The translations under genes were made by a program, and so were the position numbers. This document shows positions 7,491-15,604 of a stretch of DNA of 64,000 nt, one piece after another. This stretch comes from UBA12077 sp963665525. Its GTDB lineage: Bacteria > Bacteroidota > Bacteroidia > Bacteroidales > UBA12077. Within the stretch, counting starts at the first letter, position 1; the number at the start of each line of letters is the position of its first letter. The notes under the pieces were generated by a model. That model was not told the DNA's origin. It was given only the letters and a program-made list of their open reading frames with translations, and searched no databases. The stretch spans positions 4,154,001 through 4,218,000 of the forward strand of contig OY762280.1 of assembly GCA_963665525.1 (NCBI GenBank), written 5' to 3'.

Positions 7491-9875
7491 CTAAATATCT
7501 TCGTTAATAGCTTTTAGTGCTGGTAAGTCTTTACCCTCAATATATTCTAATAATGCACCACCAGCAGTTGAGATATAACTTATTTTATGTGCTAAACTGA
7601 ACTTATTAACTGCAGAAATTGAATCTCCTCCTCCTATTAATGAAAATGCTCCTTTATCGGTTGCTCGCGATATGGCCATAGCAACTTTTAACGTTCCCAT
7701 AGAATAATTCGACATTTCAAAAACCCCAATTGGACCATTCCAAAGAATGGTTGCAGAATTCTCTATTACTTCAGTAAATTGATTAGCCGATTTAATTCCA
7801 ATATCTAATCCCATCCATCCATCTTTTATACTATCTATTTCGCAATGTTCGATATTAGCATCATTTTTAAACTCATCGGCAATAATACAATCGGTAGGTA
7901 AGTATAAATTAACTCCTTTCTTTTCTGCCTTAGCCATAATTTCTTTAGCAACATCAATGTAATCATTTTCAACTAATGAATTTCCAATCTTACCACCTTT
8001 TGCTTTGGCAAAAGTATAGGCGATTCCTCCACCAATAATCAGATTATCAACTTTCTCAATTAATGCTAAAATAATGTGGATTTTAGTTGATACTTTAGAT
8101 CCTCCTAAAACAGCTGTAAATGGTTTCTTAGCCTGTTTAACAACTTTATCGATGTTGCTTACTTCATTTTCAACTAAGTATCCAAACATTTTATCATTGG
8201 GGAAAAATTTAGCAATGGTATATGTCGATGCGTGTGCCCTGTGAGCAGTTCCAAAGGCATTAAATACATAGGTGTCTCCGAGTTCAGCTAGTTGCTTTGC
8301 AAAACTTTCATCGCCTGATGTTTCTTCTTTATGAAAACGAAGATTTTCCAGAAGTAAACACTTTCCTGGTTGTAATACCGTAGATGCTATAATGGCTTCT
8401 TCTCCAATACAATCATTTACAAATTTCACATTATTATCGAGTGCTTTATTCAAGTAAGGTAAAATATGTTTTACCGAATATTTTTCATTTACTTCACCTT
8501 TAGGTCTGCCAAGATGTGTTAAGAAAATTACCGATCCTCCTTCAGCTAAAATTTTACGAACAGTTGGTAAAGCGGTAATAATTCTTGTATCATCAGTTAT
8601 TTCATTGTTTTCATTTAATGGTACATTAAAATCAACTCGCATGATTACTTTCTTCCCTTCGAAATTATATTTATCGATGGTCAGATTTTGTTTTATTGCC
8701 TTAATACTTGGCAATTCTTTTCCTTCCAGATATTCCAACAAGGCACCACCTGCGGTTGATATATAACTGATCTTATGTGCTAAACTATATTTATTAACAG
8801 CAGCAATAGAATCTCCACCTCCAATTAAGGAATAAGCTCCTTTATCAGTGGCACGAGCAACTGACATTGCTATTTTTAATGTTCCCATCGCAAAACTTGG
8901 CATTTCGAAAACTCCAATAGGTCCATTCCAAAGAATTTTTCCTGAATTTTCAATAACATCCGCAAACAGATTGGCCGATTTAATTCCTATGTCCAATCCC
9001 ATCCACCCATCAGGAATCTCCATTATATCACAATGATCGATATTTGCATCGTTTTTAAATTCATCAGCAATAATACAATCCGTTGGAAGATATAACTTAA
9101 CTCTGTTTTTTTCTGCTTGCTTAATTATTTTTCTGGCAAAATCTAAAAAATCATCTTCAATTAATGAATTCCCAATTTTTCCTCCCATAGCTTTTGCAAA
9201 GGTGAATCCAATACCACCAGCAATGATTAAATTATCTACCTTCTCAATTAATGATTCGATAATATGAATTTTAGTAGAAACCTTTGAGCCTCCTAAAATA
9301 GCTGTAAAAGGGTGAATGGGCTGATGAAGAATTTTATCAATATTATTAATTTCACTTTCTACTAAATAACCAAACATCCTGTTTTTTGGAAAATACTTGG
9401 CAATAGTATAAGTTGATGCATGAGCCCTGTGAGCAGTTCCAAAAGCATTATTAACATATGCATCGCCCAAACCTGCTAAATGTTTAGCGAACTCTTCATC
9501 ACCTTCTGTTTCTTCTTTGTAGAAACGAAGGTTTTCGAGTAAAAGAATTTCTCCGGGTTTTAATTCTTTTGCAAGTTTTTCAGCTTTAATCCCGATACAG
9601 TCCGGTGCAAATTTAACTTCACGATCAAGTAATCTACTAAGGTGAGGAAGTATTAATTTAACAGACATTTTATCGTTAAATTTTCCTTTTGGTCTTCCTA
9701 AATGTGTTAGAAGAATTATAGACCCCCCTTCAGCAATAATTTTTTGAATAGTTGGTATTGCTGTTACAATTCTCGTATCATCGGTTATTTCGAGTTTTTC
9801 ATTTAAAGGAACATTAAAATCAACGCGCATTAACACACGCTTACCTGAAAAATTATAGTTGTCGATTGAATACAT
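7491..9875 (-). CDS. pgk: Tandem phosphoglycerate kinase (PGK-PGK fusion)
   Basis: PGK makes ATP from 1,3-bisphosphoglycerate and ADP in glycolysis. This 794-residue protein is two complete PGKs head to tail: residues 1-398 and 399-794, each of normal bacterial length. Both halves have MRVDFNVPLNE, THLGRPKG, LLLENLRF, NAFGTAHRAHAST, LGGSKVSTK, LWNGPIGVFEM and GGGDSI, so both active sites look intact. The halves are clearly more alike than either is to the neighbouring paralogue, yet differ at many positions throughout. At the joint the second copy begins LTIDKYNF where the first begins MYSIDNYNF; the Leu codon is CTG (8682-8684), as if an old ATG start and the stop before it were lost. No frameshift is needed. 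Confidence 0.93.
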   Translation of the reverse strand: MYSIDNYNFSGKRVLMRVDFNVPLNEKLEITDDTRIVTAIPTIQKIIAEGGSIILLTHLGRPKGKFNDKMSVKLILPHLSRLLDREVKFAPDCIGIKAEKLAKELKPGEILLLENLRFYKEETEGDEEFAKHLAGLGDAYVNNAFGTAHRAHASTYTIAKYFPKNRMFGYLVESEINNIDKILHQPIHPFTAILGGSKVSTKIHIIESLIEKVDNLIIAGGIGFTFAKAMGGKIGNSLIEDDFLDFARKIIKQAEKNRVKLYLPTDCIIADEFKNDANIDHCDIMEIPDGWMGLDIGIKSANLFADVIENSGKILWNGPIGVFEMPSFAMGTLKIAMSVARATDKGAYSLIGGGDSIAAVNKYSLAHKISYISTAGGALLEYLEGKELPSIKAIKQNLTIDKYNFEGKKVIMRVDFNVPLNENNEITDDTRIITALPTVRKILAEGGSVIFLTHLGRPKGEVNEKYSVKHILPYLNKALDNNVKFVNDCIGEEAIIASTVLQPGKCLLLENLRFHKEETSGDESFAKQLAELGDTYVFNAFGTAHRAHASTYTIAKFFPNDKMFGYLVENEVSNIDKVVKQAKKPFTAVLGGSKVSTKIHIILALIEKVDNLIIGGGIAYTFAKAKGGKIGNSLVENDYIDVAKEIMAKAEKKGVNLYLPTDCIIADEFKNDANIEHCEIDSIKDGWMGLDIGIKSANQFTEVIENSATILWNGPIGVFEMSNYSMGTLKVAMAISRATDKGAFSLIGGGDSISAVNKFSLAHKISYISTAGGALLEYIEGKDLPALKAINEDI

Positions 9876-10042
9876 TTTGGATGCTATTTTATGATCATTG
9901 GATAAAGATAAACATATATTTTTTATAAAAGGAGACAGAAAATTTGAGGATTACAATTACCTATTTATAGACAGAATGTTATCATTTTTCAAATTTTATA
10001 AACGTTCACTTGTTAATTTACAAATTGTATTTTGTTTATTGT

Positions 10043-10050
10043 TATTTTTG
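10043..10050 (+). promoter_or_regulatory. Candidate -7 box for holB
   Basis: TATTTTTG matches TAnnTTTG, 29 bases before the ATG at 10080. A -33 element at the right spacing is not clear. Confidence 0.4.
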
Positions 10051-10079
10051 CTACTTATCCTTCTGAAAAAATCAAATAT

Positions 10080-11207
10080 ATGCAGTTTAAAGAAGTTGTT
10101 GGACAAAAGAATGTTAAAGAAAAACTAGTACAAACCATTAAAGGAAACAGAGTAAGTCATGCTCAACTTTTTCTGGGGGCTGAAGGATCAGGGAATTTAG
10201 CTTTGGCTATAGCCTATGCTCAGTATGTATCGTGTGAAAATAAGCAGGAAGATGATGCTTGTGGTGTTTGTTCTTCGTGTGTTAAATTCCAAAAACTGGT
10301 TCATCCCGATTTACATTTTGTATATCCTGTTGCAATTTCAAAAGCTGTAAAAAAGGATCCTGTTAGTGACGATTATATAAATCAGTGGAGAGAAAGTATC
10401 ATTGAAAATCCATATATAAACCAAAATAAATGGTATGAAATTATGGATGTTGAGAATAAACAGGGGATTATAAGTAAAAATGAAAGTTATGAGATTCTTA
10501 AGAAATTAAACCTTAAAACTTTTGAATCGGAATATAAGATGATGATTATTTGGTTGCCGGAGAAAATGAATGCTTTTGCAGCGAACAAACTTTTAAAGTT
10601 AATTGAAGAACCACCTGAGAAAACATTGTTTTTATTGGTGTCGGAAAATTCAGAGCAAATTTTACCAACCATATTATCCAGAGTACAAATAATAAAAATT
10701 CCAAAAATCGACTCAGAAAGTATGCGTAACGCTCTTTGCGATAGAAATGGATTGTCGCCCGAAAAAGCAAGTGATGTTGCGCATCTTGCAAACGGAAATT
10801 ATCTCGAAGCTCAAAATATTATTAACTCAGCCGAGGAGGATCATTACAATTTTGATCAGTTTACACACATTATGCGTTTATCATATCAACGTAAAGTGAT
10901 AGAATTAATAGAATGGGTGGATGAGATATCCAGAATCGGGAGAGAAAAACAAAAGAGTTTCTTGTCTTATGCTTTAAGGTTAATTAGAGAAAATTTTATG
11001 CTTAACATGCAAAATAAAGAACTCGTATATCTTACTGCAAAAGAGATGGGATTTTCCGAAAAATTCTCACAATTTATAAATCAGGATAATGTGGTTCAGT
11101 TATACGAAATATTTAATAGGGCACATGCTGATATCGAGATGAATGCGTATAATAAAATTGTATTTCTGGATTTAGCTTTAAAGCTTATTAAGTTGATAAG
11201 AAAGTAA
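10080..11207 (+). CDS. holB: DNA polymerase III subunit delta'
   Basis: A 375-residue clamp-loader subunit related to DnaX. The Walker A region reads GAEGSGN (residues 33-39), with Asn where an active ATPase has Lys-Thr; this degenerate loop marks delta' rather than tau/gamma. Four cysteines at 52, 61, 64 and 67 form the zinc module typical of these proteins. The motif KLLKLIEEPPEKTLFLL and the arginine-finger stretch LPTILSRVQ follow. I start at the ATG at 10080, where the protein begins MQFKEVVGQK like its homologues; a TTG 48 bases upstream in frame only adds unrelated residues. It heads the holB-ricT-gldH-trmB run. Confidence 0.9.
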   Translation: MQFKEVVGQKNVKEKLVQTIKGNRVSHAQLFLGAEGSGNLALAIAYAQYVSCENKQEDDACGVCSSCVKFQKLVHPDLHFVYPVAISKAVKKDPVSDDYINQWRESIIENPYINQNKWYEIMDVENKQGIISKNESYEILKKLNLKTFESEYKMMIIWLPEKMNAFAANKLLKLIEEPPEKTLFLLVSENSEQILPTILSRVQIIKIPKIDSESMRNALCDRNGLSPEKASDVAHLANGNYLEAQNIINSAEEDHYNFDQFTHIMRLSYQRKVIELIEWVDEISRIGREKQKSFLSYALRLIRENFMLNMQNKELVYLTAKEMGFSEKFSQFINQDNVVQLYEIFNRAHADIEMNAYNKIVFLDLALKLIKLIRK

Positions 11208-11273
11208 ATTTCATTACTTTTGTTAACTAAAATATTATATAGAGATTGATTTTGTAGAGTAAAGATGTAAGTT

Positions 11274-12431
11274 ATGGATAATATTGAAAAGGAAAAATCA
11301 GGTACCCAACCTGAAACAAATATACCTACTTGTAATTGTGTACGACCTGAAAGTTGCAGTAAGCTGCAAACATTCGATTGGTTAGAAGAAGTGCCAAACT
11401 CAATACAGAAATTTGATGTTGTTGAAGTTCGGTTCAAAAATACAAGAAAAGATTTTTTTATAAATACGAATTCTCTTCGGTTAAACAAGGGAGATATGGT
11501 TGCTGTTGAGGCATCACCGGGGCATGATATTGGTGTTGTTTCTTTGACAGGAGAGCTTGTTCATTTTCAATTAAAAAAACAAGGAATTAACCCTGAAGGA
11601 TATGAATTTAAGAAAGTTTATAGAAAAGCAAAACCTGCTGACTTAGAGAAATGGCAGGAAGCTATTTTGTTGGAAGAATCTACCATGTTAGAAACAAGAA
11701 AAATAGCTTCCGATCTTAAGTTAGAAATGAAAATTGGTGATGTTGAATACCAGGGGGATAGAACTAAAGCAATATTTTATTATATTGCTGATGAAAGAGT
11801 TGACTTTAGAGAATTAATAAAAATATTAGCTGAAAAGTTCAAGATTAGAATCGAGATGCGCCAGATAGGTGCGCGTCAGGAAGCTGGTCGAATAGGAGGA
11901 ATCGGATCATGTGGAAGAGAACTTTGTTGTTCTACTTTTATTACAAACTTCGTGTCGGTTACAACAAATTCAGCTCGATATCAGGAAATTTCATTAAATC
12001 CTCAAAAATTGGCCGGTCAGTGTGGGAAATTGAAGTGTTGCTTAAATTATGAGTTAGATTGTTATATTGATGCTCAAAAAGATTTTCCATCAAGAGATAT
12101 CGTTCTTGAAACTAAAACAGGACAAGCTCATCATTCTAAAACAGATATTTTCCGCGGAATTATGTGGTACACCTTTGATCCGATAAACATGGTTAATTTT
12201 ACTCCTGTTCCTGTTGAAAGAGTAAAAGAAATTATTCGACTGAATAAAAAAGGTAAAAAAGTGGATGTTCTTATTGATACTTCATCAGTTGTAACCGAAG
12301 GACCTCTGGATTATAAAAATGAAGTTGGTCAGGATAGCTTAACCAGATTTGATGATCGCAAACCAAAAAAGAAAAAGAAAAGAAACAATAAACGTAAACG
12401 ACCAAGAAATGATAAGAGACAGAATCCTTAA
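11274..12431 (+). CDS. ricT: PSP1 domain protein, RicT/YaaT-like
   Basis: A 385-residue protein with the PSP1 C-terminal domain. The stretch from about residue 150 to 260 contains MRQIGARQEAGRIGGIGSCGRELCC and then AGQCGKLKCCLNYE, two cysteine clusters that in RicT are tied to Fe-S binding and RNA-processing control in Bacillus. An extra Cys-containing N-terminus (residues 20-30) and a very basic, lysine-rich tail (residues 365-385) are also present. Its role in Bacteroidota is not established. It lies between holB and gldH, a common arrangement in this phylum, and its 3' end overlaps gldH by 23 bases. Confidence 0.85.
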   Translation: MDNIEKEKSGTQPETNIPTCNCVRPESCSKLQTFDWLEEVPNSIQKFDVVEVRFKNTRKDFFINTNSLRLNKGDMVAVEASPGHDIGVVSLTGELVHFQLKKQGINPEGYEFKKVYRKAKPADLEKWQEAILLEESTMLETRKIASDLKLEMKIGDVEYQGDRTKAIFYYIADERVDFRELIKILAEKFKIRIEMRQIGARQEAGRIGGIGSCGRELCCSTFITNFVSVTTNSARYQEISLNPQKLAGQCGKLKCCLNYELDCYIDAQKDFPSRDIVLETKTGQAHHSKTDIFRGIMWYTFDPINMVNFTPVPVERVKEIIRLNKKGKKVDVLIDTSSVVTEGPLDYKNEVGQDSLTRFDDRKPKKKKKRNNKRKRPRNDKRQNP

Positions 12432-12894
12432 GATTTTTTTGTTTTCATTTTTCGCATGGATTGCATTGGTTTCGTGTGATCCTAATCAGATTTATGAATA
12501 TAACACCGAAATAAATGACCTTAAATGGCATAAAGATTCTGTTATAAGATTTCAGGTGGAGATAAACGATACCATTCATCCACATAACATATATATTAAT
12601 GTAAGAAATACATCCCGATATAAGATGCAAAACTTACATCTTATTGTTACTACAACATCACCCAATGGATCCAAACTTGAAGAGCGGTTTGAGTGCTATT
12701 TAGCTGATGATCGTGGTAAGTGGACCGGAAGTGGTTGGGGAGATATTTATGATAATCAATTTTTATATAAAAAGAATGTTCGATTTCCTATTTCAGGGAC
12801 TTATACCTTTGAGTATATTCAGGCAATGAGGACTGATAACCTGGAATATATTTCTGATATGGGATTACGGATTGAAAAAGTAGAGATTCGTTAA
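12409..12894 (+). CDS. gldH: Gliding motility lipoprotein GldH
   Basis: A 161-residue lipoprotein. The N-terminus has basic residues, a hydrophobic run and the lipobox ALVSC with the lipidated Cys at 23. The rest resembles GldH: a compact beta-rich domain with PNQIYEYN near the start and the GxWTGSGWGDIYDNQ and FPISGTYTF motifs. GldH is needed for gliding in Flavobacterium and for stability of the GldK-N/T9SS machine. The ATG at 12409 lies inside the end of ricT; an upstream TTG at 12349 in frame would put about 20 charged residues ahead of the signal peptide and is rejected. Confidence 0.88.
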   Translation: MIRDRILKIFLFSFFAWIALVSCDPNQIYEYNTEINDLKWHKDSVIRFQVEINDTIHPHNIYINVRNTSRYKMQNLHLIVTTTSPNGSKLEERFECYLADDRGKWTGSGWGDIYDNQFLYKKNVRFPISGTYTFEYIQAMRTDNLEYISDMGLRIEKVEIR

Positions 12895-12916
12895 GTATTA
12901 AATTATCATTTAAAAA

Positions 12917-13612
12917 GTGGGAAAGAAAAAGTTACAAAGGTTTGCCGAGATGGAAACCTTTAATCATGTGGTTCAAGCATCGTTCGATGAAGTATTTAAA
13001 AAAGATTACAAGTTAAAAAATAAGTGGAGTTCAGAGTTTTTCAAAAATACAAATCCTTTAATTCTTGAATTAGGTTGCGGGAAAGGTGAATATACTGTTG
13101 GTTTAGCCAAACAAAATCCAGATACAAATTTTATTGGAATAGACATTAAAGGAGCTCGTATGTGGCGTGGGGCTAAAACAGCTGTTGAAGAAGGAATAAA
13201 GAATGTAGGTTTTATAAGAACACGAATCGACCTGGTAAATTCTTTTTTTGGTTCAGAAGAAGTATCTGAGGTTTGGATTACTTTTCCAGATCCACAGCCT
13301 AAGAAATATTATAAACGACTAACATCAACCAGATTTTTAGGATATTATCAGAAGTTTGTAAAGAACAATGGTTTTATTAACCTGAAAACAGATAGTGTTG
13401 AACTATATACTTATACCAAAAAATTGATAGAATTAAACAATATGGATCTTGTAACAGATACGGATAATCTTTACGAATCTGATTTGGTTGACGAGACCCT
13501 TTCTATCAAAACATTCTACGAACAGCAGTGGCTCGAGCAAGGCAAGCCAATTCATTATTTAAGATTTAAATTAAATACAGCACAAAAGCTTGAAGAACCA
13601 GAAGAAGAATAG
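12917..13612 (+). CDS. trmB: tRNA (guanine-N7)-methyltransferase
   Basis: A 231-residue SAM-dependent enzyme that methylates G46 in the variable loop of tRNAs. The SAM-binding motif LELGCGKGEYTVGLA is near residue 50, and the TrmB signature WITFPDPQPKKYYKRLTSTRFL is near residue 115. The start is GTG at 12917, giving GKKKLQRFAEMETF, which matches the N-terminus of Bacteroidota homologues. It ends inside the following alkyltransferase-like gene (23-base overlap). Length and motifs are complete. Confidence 0.93.
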   Translation: MGKKKLQRFAEMETFNHVVQASFDEVFKKDYKLKNKWSSEFFKNTNPLILELGCGKGEYTVGLAKQNPDTNFIGIDIKGARMWRGAKTAVEEGIKNVGFIRTRIDLVNSFFGSEEVSEVWITFPDPQPKKYYKRLTSTRFLGYYQKFVKNNGFINLKTDSVELYTYTKKLIELNNMDLVTDTDNLYESDLVDETLSIKTFYEQQWLEQGKPIHYLRFKLNTAQKLEEPEEE

Positions 13613-13937
13613 CGGTTTTTTTCAACAAGTTTATGAAGTTGCCCGGTTAATTCCTTTTGGACGGGTTACCAGTTACGGAGCAATAGCAAAATATTTAGGT
13701 TCTGCTCAGTCGGCACGAATGGTGGGTTGGGCAATGAACGATGCTGGTTCACAAAATGAATATGTTCCAGCTCATAGAGTAGTAAATCGCATTGGATTAT
13801 TAACAGGCAAACATCATTTTGGTAATTCAAATACCATGAAACAACTGCTCGAAAATGAAGGTGTAACAGTTGAAAATGATAAAGTGATTGATTTTGAGAA
13901 ACACTTTTGGGATCCTACCATTGAACTTGATCTTTAG
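13590..13937 (+). CDS. Alkyltransferase-like protein (MGMT fold, Cys replaced by Ala)
   Basis: A 115-residue protein with the C-terminal DNA-binding domain of O6-alkylguanine-DNA alkyltransferase: VARLIPFGRVTSYGAIAKYLG is the helix-turn-helix region. The active-site PCHRV is PAHRV here, with Ala61 in place of the methyl-accepting Cys. Proteins of this kind (ATLs) bind alkylated bases without repairing them and flag them for nucleotide excision repair. The start is probably TTG at 13590, within the end of trmB; no ATG exists before the conserved core, so the exact start is not certain. It ends the holB-trmB run. Confidence 0.85.
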   Translation: MKNQKKNSGFFQQVYEVARLIPFGRVTSYGAIAKYLGSAQSARMVGWAMNDAGSQNEYVPAHRVVNRIGLLTGKHHFGNSNTMKQLLENEGVTVENDKVIDFEKHFWDPTIELDL

Positions 13938-13968
13938 CTCAATATATTGAAAAGCATCTTTGGTTTTA

Positions 13969-13998
13969 TTGGTAAATAATTTTTATTATTTACCTTTG
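13969..13998 (+). promoter_or_regulatory. Promoter of mrp-nfu
   Basis: TTG at 13969-13971, a 19-base spacer, and TACCTTTG at 13991-13998 match the Bacteroidota -33/-7 pattern. The mrp ATG is 33 bases past the -7 box. Confidence 0.65.
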
Positions 13999-14030
13999 TC
14001 GCGTTAATTTAAATTAAATAAAAATAAGAT

Positions 14031-15146
14031 ATGTCATATTCTAACAAAGAAATATTAAATGCTTTAAGAAACGTTAAACATCCTGAAACTGCTCAGGATA
14101 TTGTTTCAATGGGAATGGTAGATGATATTTGGATTGAAGGTAATAAAGCCGGATTTACGTTGAGTTTTAAGAAACCTAACGATCCTTTTATGAATTCAAT
14201 GAGAAAAGTGTGTATTCAAGCACTTGAACAACATTTAGGAACGGATGTTGATTTTAAAGGAAACATAAAAATTAAAACACCAGAAATGAAACATCAAACA
14301 GTACAACAAGATGCACAAACCTTAAAAGATGTAAAAAATATTATTGCAGTAGCTTCAGGTAAAGGAGGAGTAGGGAAATCAACTGTGGCATCGAATTTAG
14401 CTATTTCTTTGGCAAAAACAGGAGCAAAGGTTGGTTTAATTGATGCCGATATTTATGGTCCATCTATTCCTAAAATGTTCAATGTAGAAGGTCAGCGACC
14501 ATATGTTCGTAAAGAGGGCGATGTGGATATGATTACTCCAATTGAGAATTATGGTGTTAAAATATTGTCAATAGGCTTTTTTATTAATCCTGATGATGCT
14601 TTAGTATGGCGTGGAGCAATGGCAACCAGTGCAATTAAGCAATTAATTCATCAGGGCGATTGGGGTGAGTTAGATTACTTAATCTTTGATTTACCTCCAG
14701 GAACCAGTGACATTCATTTAACATTAGTTCAAGAAACATCGGTTACTGGAGCTATTATTGTTAGTACTCCTCAGGATGTTGCACTTGCAGATGCTATAAA
14801 AGGAATAAAAATGTTTACCGGTAAGCATATTAATGTTCCTGTAATGGGATTAATCGAAAATATGTCGTGGTTTACTCCTGAAGAATTGCCTGATAATAAA
14901 TATTATATCTTTGGTAAAGATGGGTGTAAAAATCTTGCAGAGAAAGAAAATATTCCATTGTTAGGTCAGATTCCTATTGTTCAAAGTATTCGTGAGGGTG
15001 GTGATTATGGTAATCCTGCAGTGTTAAACGAAGGTACAATTGTTGAAAAAGCATTTAAAGAATTGGCAGCATCGGTTATTAAAGTTACCGAAGAAAGAAA
15101 TGCTAATTTAGCACCTACAAAAAGAGTAGAAATTAAAACCAAATAA
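14031..15146 (+). CDS. mrp: Mrp/NBP35-family Fe-S carrier ATPase
   Basis: A 371-residue cytoplasmic P-loop NTPase thought to carry and deliver Fe-S clusters. Residues 1-90 form the DUF59 (MIP18-like) domain. The deviant Walker A GKGGVGKST lies at 110-118, followed by LIDADIYGPSIPKMF and LIFDLPPGTSDIHLT (Walker B region). Only one Cys (near 304) is visible where many Mrp proteins have CxxC, so the cluster would be held differently or between subunits. It is followed 23 bases later by a NifU-type scaffold gene, which supports a joint Fe-S role. Confidence 0.92.
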   Translation: MSYSNKEILNALRNVKHPETAQDIVSMGMVDDIWIEGNKAGFTLSFKKPNDPFMNSMRKVCIQALEQHLGTDVDFKGNIKIKTPEMKHQTVQQDAQTLKDVKNIIAVASGKGGVGKSTVASNLAISLAKTGAKVGLIDADIYGPSIPKMFNVEGQRPYVRKEGDVDMITPIENYGVKILSIGFFINPDDALVWRGAMATSAIKQLIHQGDWGELDYLIFDLPPGTSDIHLTLVQETSVTGAIIVSTPQDVALADAIKGIKMFTGKHINVPVMGLIENMSWFTPEELPDNKYYIFGKDGCKNLAEKENIPLLGQIPIVQSIREGGDYGNPAVLNEGTIVEKAFKELAASVIKVTEERNANLAPTKRVEIKTK

Positions 15147-15169
15147 GAAATACTAAAAACTTAATTAAA

Positions 15170-15415
15170 ATGGATGCAGCAAAAAGACAAGATCTTGAAA
15201 AAAGAGTAAATGAAACCATCGATATGGTACGACCATATCTTGTTGCTGATGGTGGTGATATAAAGTTTGTTGAATTAACGGACGATTTAGTAGTAAAAGT
15301 TCAGTTGCTTGGTGCATGTGGATCGTGCCCTTATAGTGTACAAACATTAAAAAATGGTGTTGAACAAGCTGTTAAAAAGCAAATACCAGAAATTAAAGAA
15401 GTAGTATCTGCATAG
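15170..15415 (+). CDS. NifU C-terminal domain Fe-S scaffold
   Basis: An 81-residue protein made only of the NifU-like C-terminal (Nfu) domain. It has VRPYLVADGGDIKFVEL and the cluster-binding GACGSCPYS with Cys50 and Cys53. Such small Nfu proteins hold a 4Fe-4S cluster between two subunits and pass it on to enzymes. It directly follows mrp and precedes a clear terminator, so the two genes form one short operon. Confidence 0.92.
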   Translation: MDAAKRQDLEKRVNETIDMVRPYLVADGGDIKFVELTDDLVVKVQLLGACGSCPYSVQTLKNGVEQAVKKQIPEIKEVVSA

Positions 15416-15442
15416 ATATATTCCTTTTAATATAATAAAGTG

Positions 15443-15478
15443 AATGGATGTTATTGTTAACATCCATTTTCTTTTGTG
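15443..15478 (+). terminator. Terminator of mrp-nfu
   Basis: AATGGATGTTA (15443-15453) pairs with TAACATCCATT (15458-15468) around TTGT and is followed by a T-rich run, 28 bases past the nfu stop. Confidence 0.8.
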
Positions 15479-15604
15479 TCATATTCAATTAATTTACTAG
15501 TTTTATACTTTTCTTTTTTTCTTAAATAAATTCAGAATTTAGATAATATTTCAGGAAAAAATTGGTTTGAAATAATTGGATTACAATAGCTAAAATAATC
15601 AAGG

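Noticed and set aside
8679..8690. Sequencing or assembly error as the cause of the PGK-PGK fusion
   Set aside because: The two halves differ throughout, so it is not an assembly duplicate, and the joint is in frame with no homopolymer slip. Resequencing would still be the final test.
9898..10128. A 76-codon frame between the PGK fusion and holB
   Set aside because: It overlaps the start of holB, has no family resemblance, and holds the likely holB -7 box.
12349..12408. Earlier TTG start for gldH
   Set aside because: It would place about 20 charged residues ahead of a clear lipoprotein signal peptide.
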